This document shows, one piece after another, positions 53,219-62,582 of a DNA stretch of 64,000 nucleotides (its first letter is position 1; each line of letters starts with the position of its first letter). Made by a program: the position numbers and the translations under genes. Source of the DNA: Anaeromicropila herbilytica (GTDB lineage Bacteria > Bacillota > Clostridia > Lachnospirales > Lachnospiraceae); the NCBI RefSeq assembly GCF_016591975.1, contig NZ_AP024169.1, positions 3,387,001 through 3,451,000 on the forward strand, read 5' to 3'. Under the pieces are notes generated by a model, which was not told the origin of the DNA, searched no databases, and was given only the letters and a program-made list of their open reading frames with translations.

Positions 53219-53596
53219 TTACCTACTTTTTTGTGGGTATGGAATTCCTTTTCTATCAAGTTCCTCTGTAAGCCCTAATTCAACCATGTAGTCTACACCG
53301 ATATGTTGCATAATCTCTATTGCTCGAATCATTTCCTGTCCGCGCTCTTTTGTTAATGAATATTCAACATGGAGAGGATACCCATCAAATGTTTCTTTAT
53401 GAACCAATCCAAACTCCTTCAATTCTTTTAATTGTTCAAGTAGCATCTTTTGATTGATTCCTGCTATCTGCCGTTCCAGTTCCGATAAGGATAATGGGCC
53501 TTTCCTCATTTGGAATAAAATGATGAGTTTCCATTTTCCTTTTACAATATCATGAACGATCTCCAATGGACACGTATAATCATTGCGTATTTTCAT
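53219..53596 (-). CDS. HxlR-family winged-helix transcriptional regulator
   Basis: This 125-aa DNA-binding protein has the HxlR core: CPLEIVHDIVKGKWKLIILF, then SLSELERQIAGINQKMLLEQ (recognition helix region) and a wing VHKETFDGYPLHVEYSLT. HxlR regulators respond to electrophiles or other small molecules. The ATG has GGAGG 6 nt upstream (the preceding TTG codon is not needed). It most likely controls the adjacent hydrolase. Confidence 0.93.
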   Translation of the reverse strand: MKIRNDYTCPLEIVHDIVKGKWKLIILFQMRKGPLSLSELERQIAGINQKMLLEQLKELKEFGLVHKETFDGYPLHVEYSLTKERGQEMIRAIEIMQHIGVDYMVELGLTEELDRKGIPYPQKSR

Positions 53597-53648
53597 CAAC
53601 TACCTCCGTATTATGTATGATTATAAATACAATATTCATTACTATGAT

Positions 53649-53935
53649 GTTGCCTGACAAATGACCTGTTTCAAAATCTAGCCTGGCAATTTGCACAAAA
53701 CAGAAGAAGCGATTGCGCCTTTGAATATGTATTAGAAGATCTTGTTCTCGGATCATTTTGTGTTATATGCTAGGATAGATCTGTCTGAGCGCAGCGAGTT
53801 ATCTGTCCTAGCATATGTTTTACACAAAACGAACTGAGAACTAGAACTTCTTATACATATTCAATGAAGCATGAGTTTTTCTGTTTTGTGCAAATTGCCT
53901 AGACTACTTCCCAAACAGGTCATTTGTCGGGCAAC
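53649..53935 (+). repeat. Palindromic MITE-like repeat, copy 2 (complete)
   Basis: This is a 287-bp element with terminal inverted repeats GTTGCCTGACAAATGACCTG and AAACAGGTCATTTGTCGGGC (continuing AAC). Inner arms TTTGCACAAAACAGAAGAAG and ATATGCTAGGATAGAT pair with TTTCTGTTTTGTGCAAATT and ATCTGTCCTAGCATAT, giving one long hairpin. It has no open frame and no obvious target duplication. It is closely related to 11047-11320 and in the same orientation. It fills the gap between the HxlR gene and the MmcQ/YjbR stop, ending 11 bp from that stop. Confidence 0.88.
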
Positions 53936-53946
53936 TCTTTACTATT

Positions 53947-54297
53947 TCATTTCTTCTTTCGTCTTAACTTAGGTTTTGTAAGGTCATAACTTTCCTCAAT
54001 CATCCGATGAATATCTTTCTCTGGTACAGTCCCATCTAGAATAATCGAATTCCAATGTTCTTTATTCAGATGAAAAGCTGGTACCACAGATTCATATGCA
54101 TTTCGCCAGAAGTCTCTCCACTCTAGGTCGCATTTCACATTAATCCAGATGTATTCCTCTCTTTCGAAGATCCAAGCAAATACTTTATTATTCGCTTTAT
54201 GCCTAATTACTGTCCAGTTTTGATCATGAAACGGCATATCTTCATATGTTTCTGATAGACTACAGCAAAATTTAATTGCTTCTTCTCTAGTATTCAT
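53947..54297 (-). CDS. MmcQ/YjbR-family DNA-binding-like protein
   Basis: This 116-aa protein has the CyaY-like MmcQ/YjbR fold. Hallmarks are CCSLSETYEDMPFHDQNWTV, AWIFEREEYIWINVKCDLEW, and the C-terminal VPAFHLNKEHWNSIILDGTV, where the H(L/M)NK.HW pattern is typical. Its function is poorly known. A basic tail (KPKLRRKKK) is present. The stop lies next to repeat copy 2. Confidence 0.93.
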   Translation of the reverse strand: MNTREEAIKFCCSLSETYEDMPFHDQNWTVIRHKANNKVFAWIFEREEYIWINVKCDLEWRDFWRNAYESVVPAFHLNKEHWNSIILDGTVPEKDIHRMIEESYDLTKPKLRRKKK

Positions 54298-54467
54298 TTC
54301 GATTCACTCCATTTTTTATCTCACTTCATATTTCACTTATTTTACAATTCACTCATATAACTTATCACTTATATATAACTTTAATCGTCTACAAACCTTC
54401 CAGAACATCTTCCACTTCTGCAAGGTATGTATCCAATCTATATTATATTTAACAGGATGAACACGAA

Positions 54468-55796
54468 TTAACTCATCGGACACACCAGAATAAATTCCAT
54501 CCCATCCATACACTTTCTTGCAAAGATATCCCCGTTCATCTTCTTCATAATCTCACTACAAATATATAGTCCAAGCCCATTGCCAGCCTTTCCTTCCGTG
54601 TTACTGCCCCGATAAAAGCTGTCAAAGAGATGTGACAGTTCACCGTCGCCGACTGGAATTCCAGAATTAAAGATATGAATCAATGCGCAGTAGTCTTCTT
54701 CGGTAAATGTAATCGAAAGCCTTTTACCATCCCCATACTTAAATGCATTCTCAATCAGGTTCCCTGCTGCTTCATACATTCTTTCGATATCACCTTTAAG
54801 AAGAGTATTTTCATAACTTCCAATGGCAAATTCCATCTGATTCAGCTTGCATCTTTCGGAATAACCAGCAGCAATCTTATTCATCAGCTCTGTCAAATAG
54901 TATTCTGAATTATTTACTTCGATGGATATCACATCTTCCGTTGTAGATATCATAATGTCCTTAACAAATTCATTAATCTCTTTCGTCTTCTCCTGAATCT
55001 TTACTACTGCTTCCGCCTTTTCCTCCTCCGTGTCATATAATCCTTGTTCCAGAGCCTTCGCATATAGATTAATCGCATTCAAAGGAGTCTTGATATCGTG
55101 AGATATGGATAATAGAATCATTTTCTTATCCCTTGCTAGCTTAAGTTCCTTATTCTTATGACTTTCAAGCGCATCCCTCAGCATTCCAATCCCCCAGATA
55201 AAACGCCCAAAATATCTGTTTTTGCTTTCTTTGATTCCATCATTTAGATTACCTTTGGACAATTCGTATGGCATATTACTAAGTTGATGGAACGGCCTAA
55301 TTATCTTCTGGTCCGTATAGATTAGTATGCTTACTGTAAGCAGGTATATTAACAGAAGAAACCCCTGCGATAATCTGCAGAAGCTACTTACATCAATATC
55401 CTTTTTATAATCAAATCGAAGATATCCGACTACATGATTTTCTTTGATCACTGGCACTATCTCCATCTGATATTTATTCCTAGAAGAATAAAACTCAGTT
55501 ATAATATTAGAATCATCTGTACCAACACTTAGATAGGTAACACGAAAAATATTGAATATATCAATAGTATCCGAGTAACTATTCGCATCAATCACCATTA
55601 TATCATTATCCTTACTATCATTATTACCATCATTAAGGACTTCACTATTCATAATCTCACGGCTGAGTCTACTAATCTCAACCCTATATTCATTATTCTG
55701 CTTATCTGCAAAATGGTTCATAGTAATATATAGGGTGACCGCTAATATTAGATACAATCCAGTAAACAATGCAATGATTATCTTATATTTCTTCAT
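54468..55796 (-). CDS. Sensor histidine kinase
   Basis: This membrane sensor kinase has 442 aa. TM1 is at residues ~7-27, the extracellular domain at ~28-145, and TM2 at ~146-165 (FLLLIYLLTVSILIY). A linker/HAMP-like region precedes the phosphoacceptor motif LSISHDIKTPLNAINLYAKA near residue 230. The HATPase domain has NLIENAFKYGDG (N box), FNSGIPVGDGE (G1) and GNGLGLYICSEI (G2). It overlaps the response-regulator gene by 14 bp and is last in the four-gene operon. Confidence 0.95.
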   Translation of the reverse strand: MKKYKIIIALFTGLYLILAVTLYITMNHFADKQNNEYRVEISRLSREIMNSEVLNDGNNDSKDNDIMVIDANSYSDTIDIFNIFRVTYLSVGTDDSNIITEFYSSRNKYQMEIVPVIKENHVVGYLRFDYKKDIDVSSFCRLSQGFLLLIYLLTVSILIYTDQKIIRPFHQLSNMPYELSKGNLNDGIKESKNRYFGRFIWGIGMLRDALESHKNKELKLARDKKMILLSISHDIKTPLNAINLYAKALEQGLYDTEEEKAEAVVKIQEKTKEINEFVKDIMISTTEDVISIEVNNSEYYLTELMNKIAAGYSERCKLNQMEFAIGSYENTLLKGDIERMYEAAGNLIENAFKYGDGKRLSITFTEEDYCALIHIFNSGIPVGDGELSHLFDSFYRGSNTEGKAGNGLGLYICSEIMKKMNGDIFARKCMDGMEFILVCPMS

Positions 55797-56463
55797 ATCG
55801 GTAACCCACTCCCCATACGGTCTTAATCCTCATCGGATTCCTTGAGTCTTCCTCAATCTTATCTCTTAACATCTTGATATGAACCGTAAGTGTCTGATTC
55901 TCACTGAAACTATTCGCACCCCATATCTCATTGAATAAATATTCCTTATTCATTGTCTTACCTTTATTCTCTATTAATAAAAGGAGCAGATCATATTCTT
56001 TGATTGTAAGATTCAGCTCCTTGCCTTTATAGGTTACCTGCATAGAATCCTGATCAATCACAATGTCACCTGATCTGAGTAAGGCAGCACTTTCGTGTAC
56101 ATCATAGAACCGTTTAAATAATGCTGCTATCTTCGCTCGTAATATGTCTATGTCAACTGGCTTTTCGATATAGTCGTCTGCTCCAAGTTGAAATCCATTC
56201 ATCTTGGATTCTTTATCCACCATTGCACTAATAATAATAATAGGAATGTCACCTTTTTGTCTAATATAAGAACATACAGCAAATCCATCTATCCCAGGGA
56301 GCATGATATCAAGTATAATTAGTCTGGCTTTATCCTTTAATAAAAAATCTTCCGCCTCTTCTCCACTCATTGCGCAACACACGGTATAACCGTCCTTTAC
56401 AAGAAATTTGCTCATAAGATTCGATAACTCTTTATTATCCTCTACTAATAATATATCTACCAT
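55783..56463 (-). CDS. OmpR-family response regulator
   Basis: This 226-aa two-domain regulator has a receiver with acidic pocket VEDN and phosphoacceptor Asp in LIILDIMLPGIDGF (~Asp51), and Lys in DDYIEKPVD. The C-terminal winged helix ends NQTLTVHIKMLRDKIEEDSR and TVWGVGYRYE. It is paired with the overlapping kinase gene. It likely controls the ABC transporter genes upstream in its own operon, as in Bce-type systems. Confidence 0.96.
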   Translation of the reverse strand: MVDILLVEDNKELSNLMSKFLVKDGYTVCCAMSGEEAEDFLLKDKARLIILDIMLPGIDGFAVCSYIRQKGDIPIIIISAMVDKESKMNGFQLGADDYIEKPVDIDILRAKIAALFKRFYDVHESAALLRSGDIVIDQDSMQVTYKGKELNLTIKEYDLLLLLIENKGKTMNKEYLFNEIWGANSFSENQTLTVHIKMLRDKIEEDSRNPMRIKTVWGVGYRYEEI

Positions 56464-56523
56464 GTTACCCCCTGAATATCTATATCTATTTTATATTTAT
56501 TTTAAATCTATGTCTAATCTATT

Positions 56524-57291
56524 CTACCAGCCAAGTTCCATTAGCCAATTACTTAATTTCTTTTCACGTTCTCTTCTATCTTCTGATTCTGTATATTTAC
56601 CAAGATTAATCTCATCTCTTATGTTGCCGTCTTCAATGTATAGAATTCTCTCACATTTGGCAGCTACCTTTTTATCATGAGTAACCAGCATAACGCTTGT
56701 TCCCTCTTCATTAATCTGATTTAATATTTTCATAACTTCTTTGGAGGACTGTTGGTTCAGTGCTCCTGTCGGTTCATCTGCAAATATAATTCTTGGCCTG
56801 TTAATGAGGCTTCTGCAGATACATGCTCTCTGTAACTGTCCACCCGATACTTCATTGATATCATTATCAGCAACTTCACTGATTGCAAGCTTATGCATAA
56901 GCTCCACTGCATAATCATTGATTTCTTTTCTGGTATACTTACCTTCCTTAGATTGATATGCTGGTAATATTATATTATCATATATGGTTAGATTTTTCAG
57001 CATATACATTTGCTGGAATACAAATCCCATCTCATTGAGTCTGACATTACTAACATCACCATCAGAAAGTTCACTTAATTCCTTGCCGAAGAAATCTACA
57101 TTTCCCGCCGTTATGGTATCCATACCGCTTACCGTATATAATAGTGTAGTCTTTCCTGATCCAGATGGTCCCATAATTGCCACCATCTCACCCTGTTCTA
57201 TCTCAAAATTTACATTTCTCAGTACATTGTTCTGTCTCTTATTAATAATATATGTTTTACAAAGATTCTTTACTTTTAACATCTCACTCAT
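56524..57291 (-). CDS. ABC transporter ATP-binding protein (MacB/BceA-like)
   Basis: This is the ATPase partner of the FtsX-type permease. Walker A is MGPSGSGKTTLLYT, the signature is VSGGQLQRACICRSL, Walker B is IIFADEPTGALN (the DEPTGALD-type of LolD/MacB/BceA proteins), and the His switch is LVTHD. The start was moved four codons in, to the ATG behind GGAGGATATT. It sits 60 bp before the response-regulator gene, same strand. Confidence 0.94.
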   Translation of the reverse strand: MSEMLKVKNLCKTYIINKRQNNVLRNVNFEIEQGEMVAIMGPSGSGKTTLLYTVSGMDTITAGNVDFFGKELSELSDGDVSNVRLNEMGFVFQQMYMLKNLTIYDNIILPAYQSKEGKYTRKEINDYAVELMHKLAISEVADNDINEVSGGQLQRACICRSLINRPRIIFADEPTGALNQQSSKEVMKILNQINEEGTSVMLVTHDKKVAAKCERILYIEDGNIRDEINLGKYTESEDRREREKKLSNWLMELGW

Positions 57292-57380
57292 AATATCCTC
57301 CATTTCTATTCACTTGACCCGTAGTTCCAGGAACTATTTTATTTCTAGATAAAATTTATTTATTTCTACATAGAATTTAT

Positions 57381-59753
57381 TTATTCTGCATTATTAATTT
57401 CCATTAGATTCAGCTTCTTAATTGAGCCCGAACTGATATATGCCGTTAAACTTATTACCAATAACAGTAGTATTGGACATAATAGATATACTTCGAAAGG
57501 ATTCACCTGTATTCTCATATGGGTAGCTCCCATCATACCAAAGATTGGGCGTAAGGCGATATCATTTAAAGGAATGGATAATACGGCACCAAGCACCACT
57601 CCAATGAGTAGTACAATTCCGATTCTACATACCTGCCATAACCTTACCTCTTTTAATGAATACCCAATACTACGAAGCATTGCAATCTGACTCTTTTCAC
57701 TCATAATAAATATTTTCATCATGAGAGTGGTAATCATAACATTTACCAAACAAATTAAAACAAATATCATAACCTTAACGCTGCCAATTTGTGATGTAGT
57801 ACTGCCTAACTGTACTTCCATCGCTTGTTTTACATTATAGATCTTATACTCTGGAAAATCTTTTTTAATATGCTTTAACATATTGTTATCAAATGTTTTA
57901 TTGTTCAGATAACATTGATAGTACCAGACACCTGATATTGTACCTTCTAGCTTAACATTGTTACTCATAAATGCACTATGACCCATACTCATATAATTCT
58001 GATAGGAAGCTGTTATAATAAATGATCGATCTTCAGTACCAATCTTTGCATGAATGGTATCACCAATCTTTACACCCATCTGCTTCATCACTTTCTCCGA
58101 TAACGCAATCTCATTATCATTTACAGGCGTTGATCCCCCAGTCAATTCGATAGACGAACCATCCGATTCAAGAGGAAGTAATGTCATGACTTGATAGGAA
58201 TCATCCTTGTCATTCACGTAATAGGAGAAAGAGTAGAATATCATCGTATTGATATCGATATCATAATGTTTGCTTTTAAAATTATCCTCCATTGATCTTA
58301 TATGGTTTAAAACGGTATCTCTATCTAACGTAGCTTCAACATTGTCACTTTTAATCTCTGATTTGGCATAAAAGTCGGCCTTTAGGTCAATTAGAAAGTT
58401 CTTAGCCATCTCATCACTACCAAGAGAAGTAATTGTATTAATCGGTAGTATGATAACAATTGTCCCGATGGCAAATGTTAGAATAAGCACAACATACCTT
58501 TTTATATTGGATAAGATATCATTCAAAGCCATAAACAATGGCGTTCTTAAGCGTTTGCACTTGTGAAGGGATATCTTTGACTTCTTATGAAATCTCTCAC
58601 CAGTCTGGCCACTCCTTATTGCTTCAATTGCAGAAAACTTACGTAGCTTATTGGTGCATAAATAACAGATTATAATAACAATAACCGCAACTACAACTGA
58701 GCATATTACATTGATGCCAAAATTCACGCTGGCATCTTCCATCATGATACTCTCACCAACTGACTGAGTCATCGCGTTACTTACTGGAATACTTAAGAAG
58801 CATCCAATGACAGCAGCCACACTTACTAGTGCAAAGTACTTTATGAGATAGATTTTCTTAATCATAAAGTTCTTAATTCCAATCGCTTTCATAATTCCGA
58901 TTTCCTTGTAATCTTCCTGTAACGTGAATACAATGGTAAATCTAAGAATGAGAAATGATATGATAATAAGGCAGACTCCCACAACAATTAGTACCCCTGC
59001 TGTTATCAAAGACATGACATATGCAAATTGAAACATGTCTTTTTGCACACTCACGATCATATCAAATGCTTCCTTATTCATTGCTTTGCTGAAAGCAGCC
59101 TTGTCATATGGATTGATATTGTAATTATAATTGATCGCTGTTCCAGTATTTTTTATATCTTCAAAATCCTTGTCACTAATAATATATCTTGACATTCCAA
59201 CATAATCTCCCCCAAATGCAGGGTCCATAATGCTGGTTGTTATCTTAAATGTCTTATTCAGATTGCCAAACTTCATCTTGATGGTATCACCAATCTTAAG
59301 ACCATTTAGATCCAGTTGTTTTTGCTGCATTCCAATCTCGCCGTCTTTCATCTTAACAAGCTTACCATCTTTATCAAAGATTAACATATTGTCGTGCCAC
59401 TGATTTTGAATCATTATCGTATTATTCAAGTTATACTTTGAACCATCTTTTCCACCATAGCTTTCTATATTATCGATTGAAAGTATAACAGCTTCATTCT
59501 TCGAATAATCCTTTACCAGCTTATTTCCTTTCAGCCATTCTCCAAGATTCTTCTCTCCTGGTTTTTCATATGTTGAAACAAACTCCTCTGCTACTTTGCC
59601 TTTATCCATGCAATAGTTCATCGCGTTGGATATTACAAGGATATTGTTCACACTGCTTGCTACAAATACAGTTGCTAATATCATAAATAGAAACAATATC
59701 ACATTGATTCCACGCTTATGTTTCAGATCTTTTTTTAATATTCTGTATAACAT
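57381..59753 (-). CDS. FtsX-family ABC transporter permease
   Basis: This 790-aa permease has two FtsX modules. TM1 is near residues 16-38, an extracellular domain follows (~40-240), then three TMs near 250-365. A second half has TM at ~425, an extracellular domain (~445-650) and three TMs to the end. The layout is the duplicated MacB/FtsX type and not the ~650-aa BceB with ten TMs. With ATPase, regulator and kinase genes in one operon, a role in antimicrobial-peptide or envelope-stress defence is likely but inferred. Confidence 0.92.
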   Translation of the reverse strand: MLYRILKKDLKHKRGINVILFLFMILATVFVASSVNNILVISNAMNYCMDKGKVAEEFVSTYEKPGEKNLGEWLKGNKLVKDYSKNEAVILSIDNIESYGGKDGSKYNLNNTIMIQNQWHDNMLIFDKDGKLVKMKDGEIGMQQKQLDLNGLKIGDTIKMKFGNLNKTFKITTSIMDPAFGGDYVGMSRYIISDKDFEDIKNTGTAINYNYNINPYDKAAFSKAMNKEAFDMIVSVQKDMFQFAYVMSLITAGVLIVVGVCLIIISFLILRFTIVFTLQEDYKEIGIMKAIGIKNFMIKKIYLIKYFALVSVAAVIGCFLSIPVSNAMTQSVGESIMMEDASVNFGINVICSVVVAVIVIIICYLCTNKLRKFSAIEAIRSGQTGERFHKKSKISLHKCKRLRTPLFMALNDILSNIKRYVVLILTFAIGTIVIILPINTITSLGSDEMAKNFLIDLKADFYAKSEIKSDNVEATLDRDTVLNHIRSMEDNFKSKHYDIDINTMIFYSFSYYVNDKDDSYQVMTLLPLESDGSSIELTGGSTPVNDNEIALSEKVMKQMGVKIGDTIHAKIGTEDRSFIITASYQNYMSMGHSAFMSNNVKLEGTISGVWYYQCYLNNKTFDNNMLKHIKKDFPEYKIYNVKQAMEVQLGSTTSQIGSVKVMIFVLICLVNVMITTLMMKIFIMSEKSQIAMLRSIGYSLKEVRLWQVCRIGIVLLIGVVLGAVLSIPLNDIALRPIFGMMGATHMRIQVNPFEVYLLCPILLLLVISLTAYISSGSIKKLNLMEINNAE

Positions 59754-59946
59754 GACTTTTCCCTCTCTTATTCTGGATTGCTTATTGTTGATTTCTTATT
59801 TTGATTACTATTCTTGATTATTTAATCCTTTGAAATGATTTCTTTGATGACCGGTTTCATCTTATGTGTCTATAGTAACATGGAAATTATTAAATAATCC
59901 TTAAATATTTTCTTTATTTGGTTGTTTATGGAGAAGTTTCAGGAAG

Positions 59947-60077
59947 AAGCTTTATGAAAAAGCTTTATGAAAAGGCTAGAAGTTCAATGAAGACGAGGGT
60001 CAAAAGCTAAATGAAGTTCTAAATGAATGTATCGTGGTGATATTTATTTTAATGCTTCTTTTAGTTTTCGACCCTCG
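59947..60077. repeat. Tandem 13-bp repeats and a long imperfect hairpin upstream of the small gene
   Basis: GAAGCTTTATGAAA is followed by AAGCTTTATGAAA and AAGGCT (59947-59976), a short tandem duplication. Then CGAGGGTCAAAAGCTAAATG at 59994-60013 pairs with an inverted copy at 60058-60077 (CTTTTAGTTTTCGACCCTCG), giving a stem of about 24 bp with few mismatches and a ~36-nt loop. No T-run follows on the plus strand. It may be a structured leader or transcript end. The rest of 59754-60152 has no gene. Confidence 0.55.
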
Positions 60078-60152
60078 AATATATCAAAAGAATATTACAA
60101 AAGAGATTGGTAACACTATCTTTATTAAATTTTTATTTAAGGAGGTGTAGCT

Positions 60153-60314
60153 ATGAGTCATCCAAGAGGTAGTAATCAGAAGAAATCTGGTCAAGGAAAT
60201 GGTAACAGTGTGATTAATAATCATGAAAATAGTAGAAATGCTGTAAGTGGAGATACTCCATCTTCAAGCAGTCATAAATTTAGTGATAGTTCGAAGGATA
60301 GAAATAGTAAATAG
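60153..60314 (+). CDS. Small Ser/Asn-rich hydrophilic protein (53 aa)
   Basis: A 53-codon gene with an ideal ribosome site (AAGGAGGTGTAGCT before ATG) and its own strong terminator 45 bp behind the stop. The protein begins MSHPRGSNQKKSGQGNGNSV and ends SDSSKDRNSK. It is rich in Ser, Asn, Gly and Lys, lacks Cys and Trp, and is likely unfolded. The size and composition resemble minor small acid-soluble spore proteins (SspN-like), but no diagnostic motif was recognised, so this is only a suggestion. Confidence 0.72.
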   Translation: MSHPRGSNQKKSGQGNGNSVINNHENSRNAVSGDTPSSSSHKFSDSSKDRNSK

Positions 60315-60358
60315 TATTTGTATCCTTTTAAGAGTACTTATTAGTCATATACAAAACA

Positions 60359-60405
60359 AGAAATGCTCTATCCACCACAGCGATAGGTGGTAGAGCATTT
60401 CTTTA
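60359..60405 (+). terminator. Rho-independent terminator after the 53-aa gene
   Basis: AGAAATGCTCTA(T)CCACC and GGTGGTAGAGCATTTCT form a 17-bp stem with a single bulge, followed by TTATTATTT. The A-rich flank makes it bidirectional for the convergent hydrolase gene. Confidence 0.88.
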
Positions 60406-60464
60406 TTATTTAGTTTTACATTCTGTAAGGCAATTCTAATACAATCTCTAATCTCAGATTTATT

Positions 60465-61432
60465 TTACTTGATATTGCTTTGAACATCCTTATACAAGCT
60501 GTTATGCAGAATTTCTGCATCACTTCCGATGAAAGCTTTAACTGCTTTTTCATCCTTCTGCAGATGCCACATGAACCATGCAGTCATATATCCGTCAATC
60601 GCCTGATATGTTTCACCGTGATCGACACCCGTCTTTCTTGCAATGATTTTAGGGACAGAATCCGGAAGTGCATCATAGTTAGCCTTAAGTGACCACAACG
60701 GACAGATACCCTGTCCGTTCGTTGCAGTGATATCTTCGCGGTACCTGCATCAAAATATCCAGTACCTGCAGCTAGGAAAGTTGGTATATTAACCTTTGAT
60801 AGATCATAACTCCATTCCAGTCCGAATACGTTTTTCTGTCCCCAATATGGAGATGTAGCGCTGACTGCATACAATGCTTTATACATACTTCCGTGTTCCT
60901 GTGAAGTCACAGCATTAATTGCCCCGACACCACCCTGTGAATGGCCGCCGATTCCAATATTATCTTTATCTACTTTACGATAGAATATACTACTGCTATC
61001 TTCGTTTTGTTCCATCAGGAACACAAGGCTCGATTCCGAAGAAGCTCCGGTTCTTGAATTCTCATCTTCATTGCCAACAACGATAAATCCCCATGAAGCT
61101 AGATGCTTGAAGAATGCTTTATATGAGCTGGCGGGAACTCCCGTTCCATTGGCTATCACTACAACTGGATATTTTGAATCATTTGCCTTAAGCTCTGATG
61201 GATACCATATCTCATATTTTTTAATTATATCATCTCCTGCTTTAAACTCTTTAAAAGATACATCATAAGAACCAAGAGCCGTGTATGTTTTCTCGACAGT
61301 TTGTTTTGTCTTCGAGAAATTGTAATAATGATTGCTCTTATAGACAAAAATGCGCCAGACAACAATTGACAGCAAAATTATTACTAGTATTATGATCAAG
61401 ATGATTTTTAACAATTTCTTTATGATTTTCAT
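60465..61432 (-). pseudogene. Alpha/beta hydrolase interrupted by a one-base frameshift
   Basis: This is one hydrolase gene in two frames. The first part (61432 to ~60736) has an N-terminal membrane anchor (LLKIILIIILVIILLSIVVW). The nucleophile elbow is GIGGHSQGGVGAINAV, the oxyanion region is VVVIANGTGVPASSYK, and the acid region is TFLAAGTGYFDAGTA. After GCGAAGAT near 60735-60738 the frame turns to unrelated sequence. The correct continuation (ITATNGQGICPLWSLKANYD ... GVDHGETYQAIDGYM, with the catalytic His) lies in the neighbouring frame to 60465. Restoring one A (Ala-Lys-Asp) joins them. Start chosen at the Met after GGAGG. It is either a true mutation or a sequencing error. Confidence 0.85.
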
Positions 61433-61604
61433 TTCCGAATTTCCTCCATCTTCTTTTAAATTATACATTTGGCATCTTCCGTTGTAATTCCATACCAGAT
61501 GGATTCTTTCGTATTATCTGTTATTTCCGGACGCTCTATTATGTTATTTATTGATTACATCGCAATCATCGTTCCTGTTATTATAAAAGCAACAATTATA
61601 TTGT

Positions 61605-62582
61605 TTATTTGATTGGCATATAAGTATCCAGATAATCTGTTACTTTCTCCATATACAGAGCATATAAGTCATTATCGTTCTGTAGTGCATGCCCGGAATG
61701 TGGTAGTTCAATGTACTCATGTGTCACATTATTTTCTTCCAGTGCCTTTTTCAGATGCTTCACTGTATCAAATGGGCATACCCTATCATATACCCCATAG
61801 GCACAAACGGTTGGCACAGAGTTCTTATCCACCCACATATATGCAGAGATAGGCTTGATTGCCTCTTCATAAGCTTTTGTTCCGAACATATCAGAGGTAA
61901 TTTTAGTGCCAGCCATGACACCAAATAATCCTGCTGCAGCCTTCGAATTCTGATCAAGTCCGTATACAGACCAATCTTCTGGATAGAAACTTGACGGACC
62001 AACCGCTTCAAATAGCATCTTTACTGGAATCGGTGATTCATTCGCATCTCTGTATGCATATAGCATTGCTAGCGTTCCTCCTGCGGAACCTCCGGATATC
62101 GCCATTGAATCAAGGTTATATCCTAACTTAGCAGCCTCCCTCTTAACCGCAGAGATACTGCTTTTGATCTCCATCGACTGCGAATATACGCTTGCATCAG
62201 GGTGATTGTTATCGCGTAGGGTGTAATTAATTCCAGCTGCTACATATCCTTTAGAACACAGCCATTGTAGCATTTTCTTATCATCTGACTTATCACCCGT
62301 AGTAAATCCCCCCGCATGGATATACACAACCAGACCGTAGGCCTCTTTTGTATTGTCAGCAGGAACATATAGATCGAATTTATTTGCTTTGCCGTCTCCA
62401 TATGCTATATCGCTATATATCGTTCCAATCTTGTTGCTCCAATCTACAGAGTATTTTTTCATTTTCGGAGAAGTATAAGTCAGTTTAAAAATTGCCGAAC
62501 CCACAAAAGAAATGATAAATGCCCCTACGCACAACAGAACAAACATACCTGTTTTGTTTCCTTTCTTTCTATCTTTTCTCAT
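61605..62582 (-). CDS. Membrane-anchored alpha/beta hydrolase (esterase/lipase-like)
   Basis: This 325-aa hydrolase has an N-terminal membrane anchor (TGMFVLLCVGAFIISFVGSA). The oxyanion-hole motif HAGGF (the HGGG-type of hormone-sensitive-lipase esterases) is near residue 88. The nucleophile elbow is ISGGSAGGTLAML, a late Asp is in YGVYDRVCPFD, and the His is in LPHSGHALQND. It likely acts on esters at the outer face of the membrane. It overlaps the preceding 46-codon gene as ATGA. The 61433-61604 gap to the next hydrolase gene shows no convincing gene. TetR is divergent. Confidence 0.9.
   Translation of the reverse strand: MRKDRKKGNKTGMFVLLCVGAFIISFVGSAIFKLTYTSPKMKKYSVDWSNKIGTIYSDIAYGDGKANKFDLYVPADNTKEAYGLVVYIHAGGFTTGDKSDDKKMLQWLCSKGYVAAGINYTLRDNNHPDASVYSQSMEIKSSISAVKREAAKLGYNLDSMAISGGSAGGTLAMLYAYRDANESPIPVKMLFEAVGPSSFYPEDWSVYGLDQNSKAAAGLFGVMAGTKITSDMFGTKAYEEAIKPISAYMWVDKNSVPTVCAYGVYDRVCPFDTVKHLKKALEENNVTHEYIELPHSGHALQNDNDLYALYMEKVTDYLDTYMPIK

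Noticed and set aside
59994..60077. Long hairpin considered as a Rho-independent terminator of the permease operon
   Set aside because: It lies upstream of the permease start, not downstream of the operon, and lacks a T-run.
61469..61604. Short hydrophobic and acidic frames between the two hydrolase genes
   Set aside because: Neither has a start codon with a ribosome site; they are too short to separate from chance.
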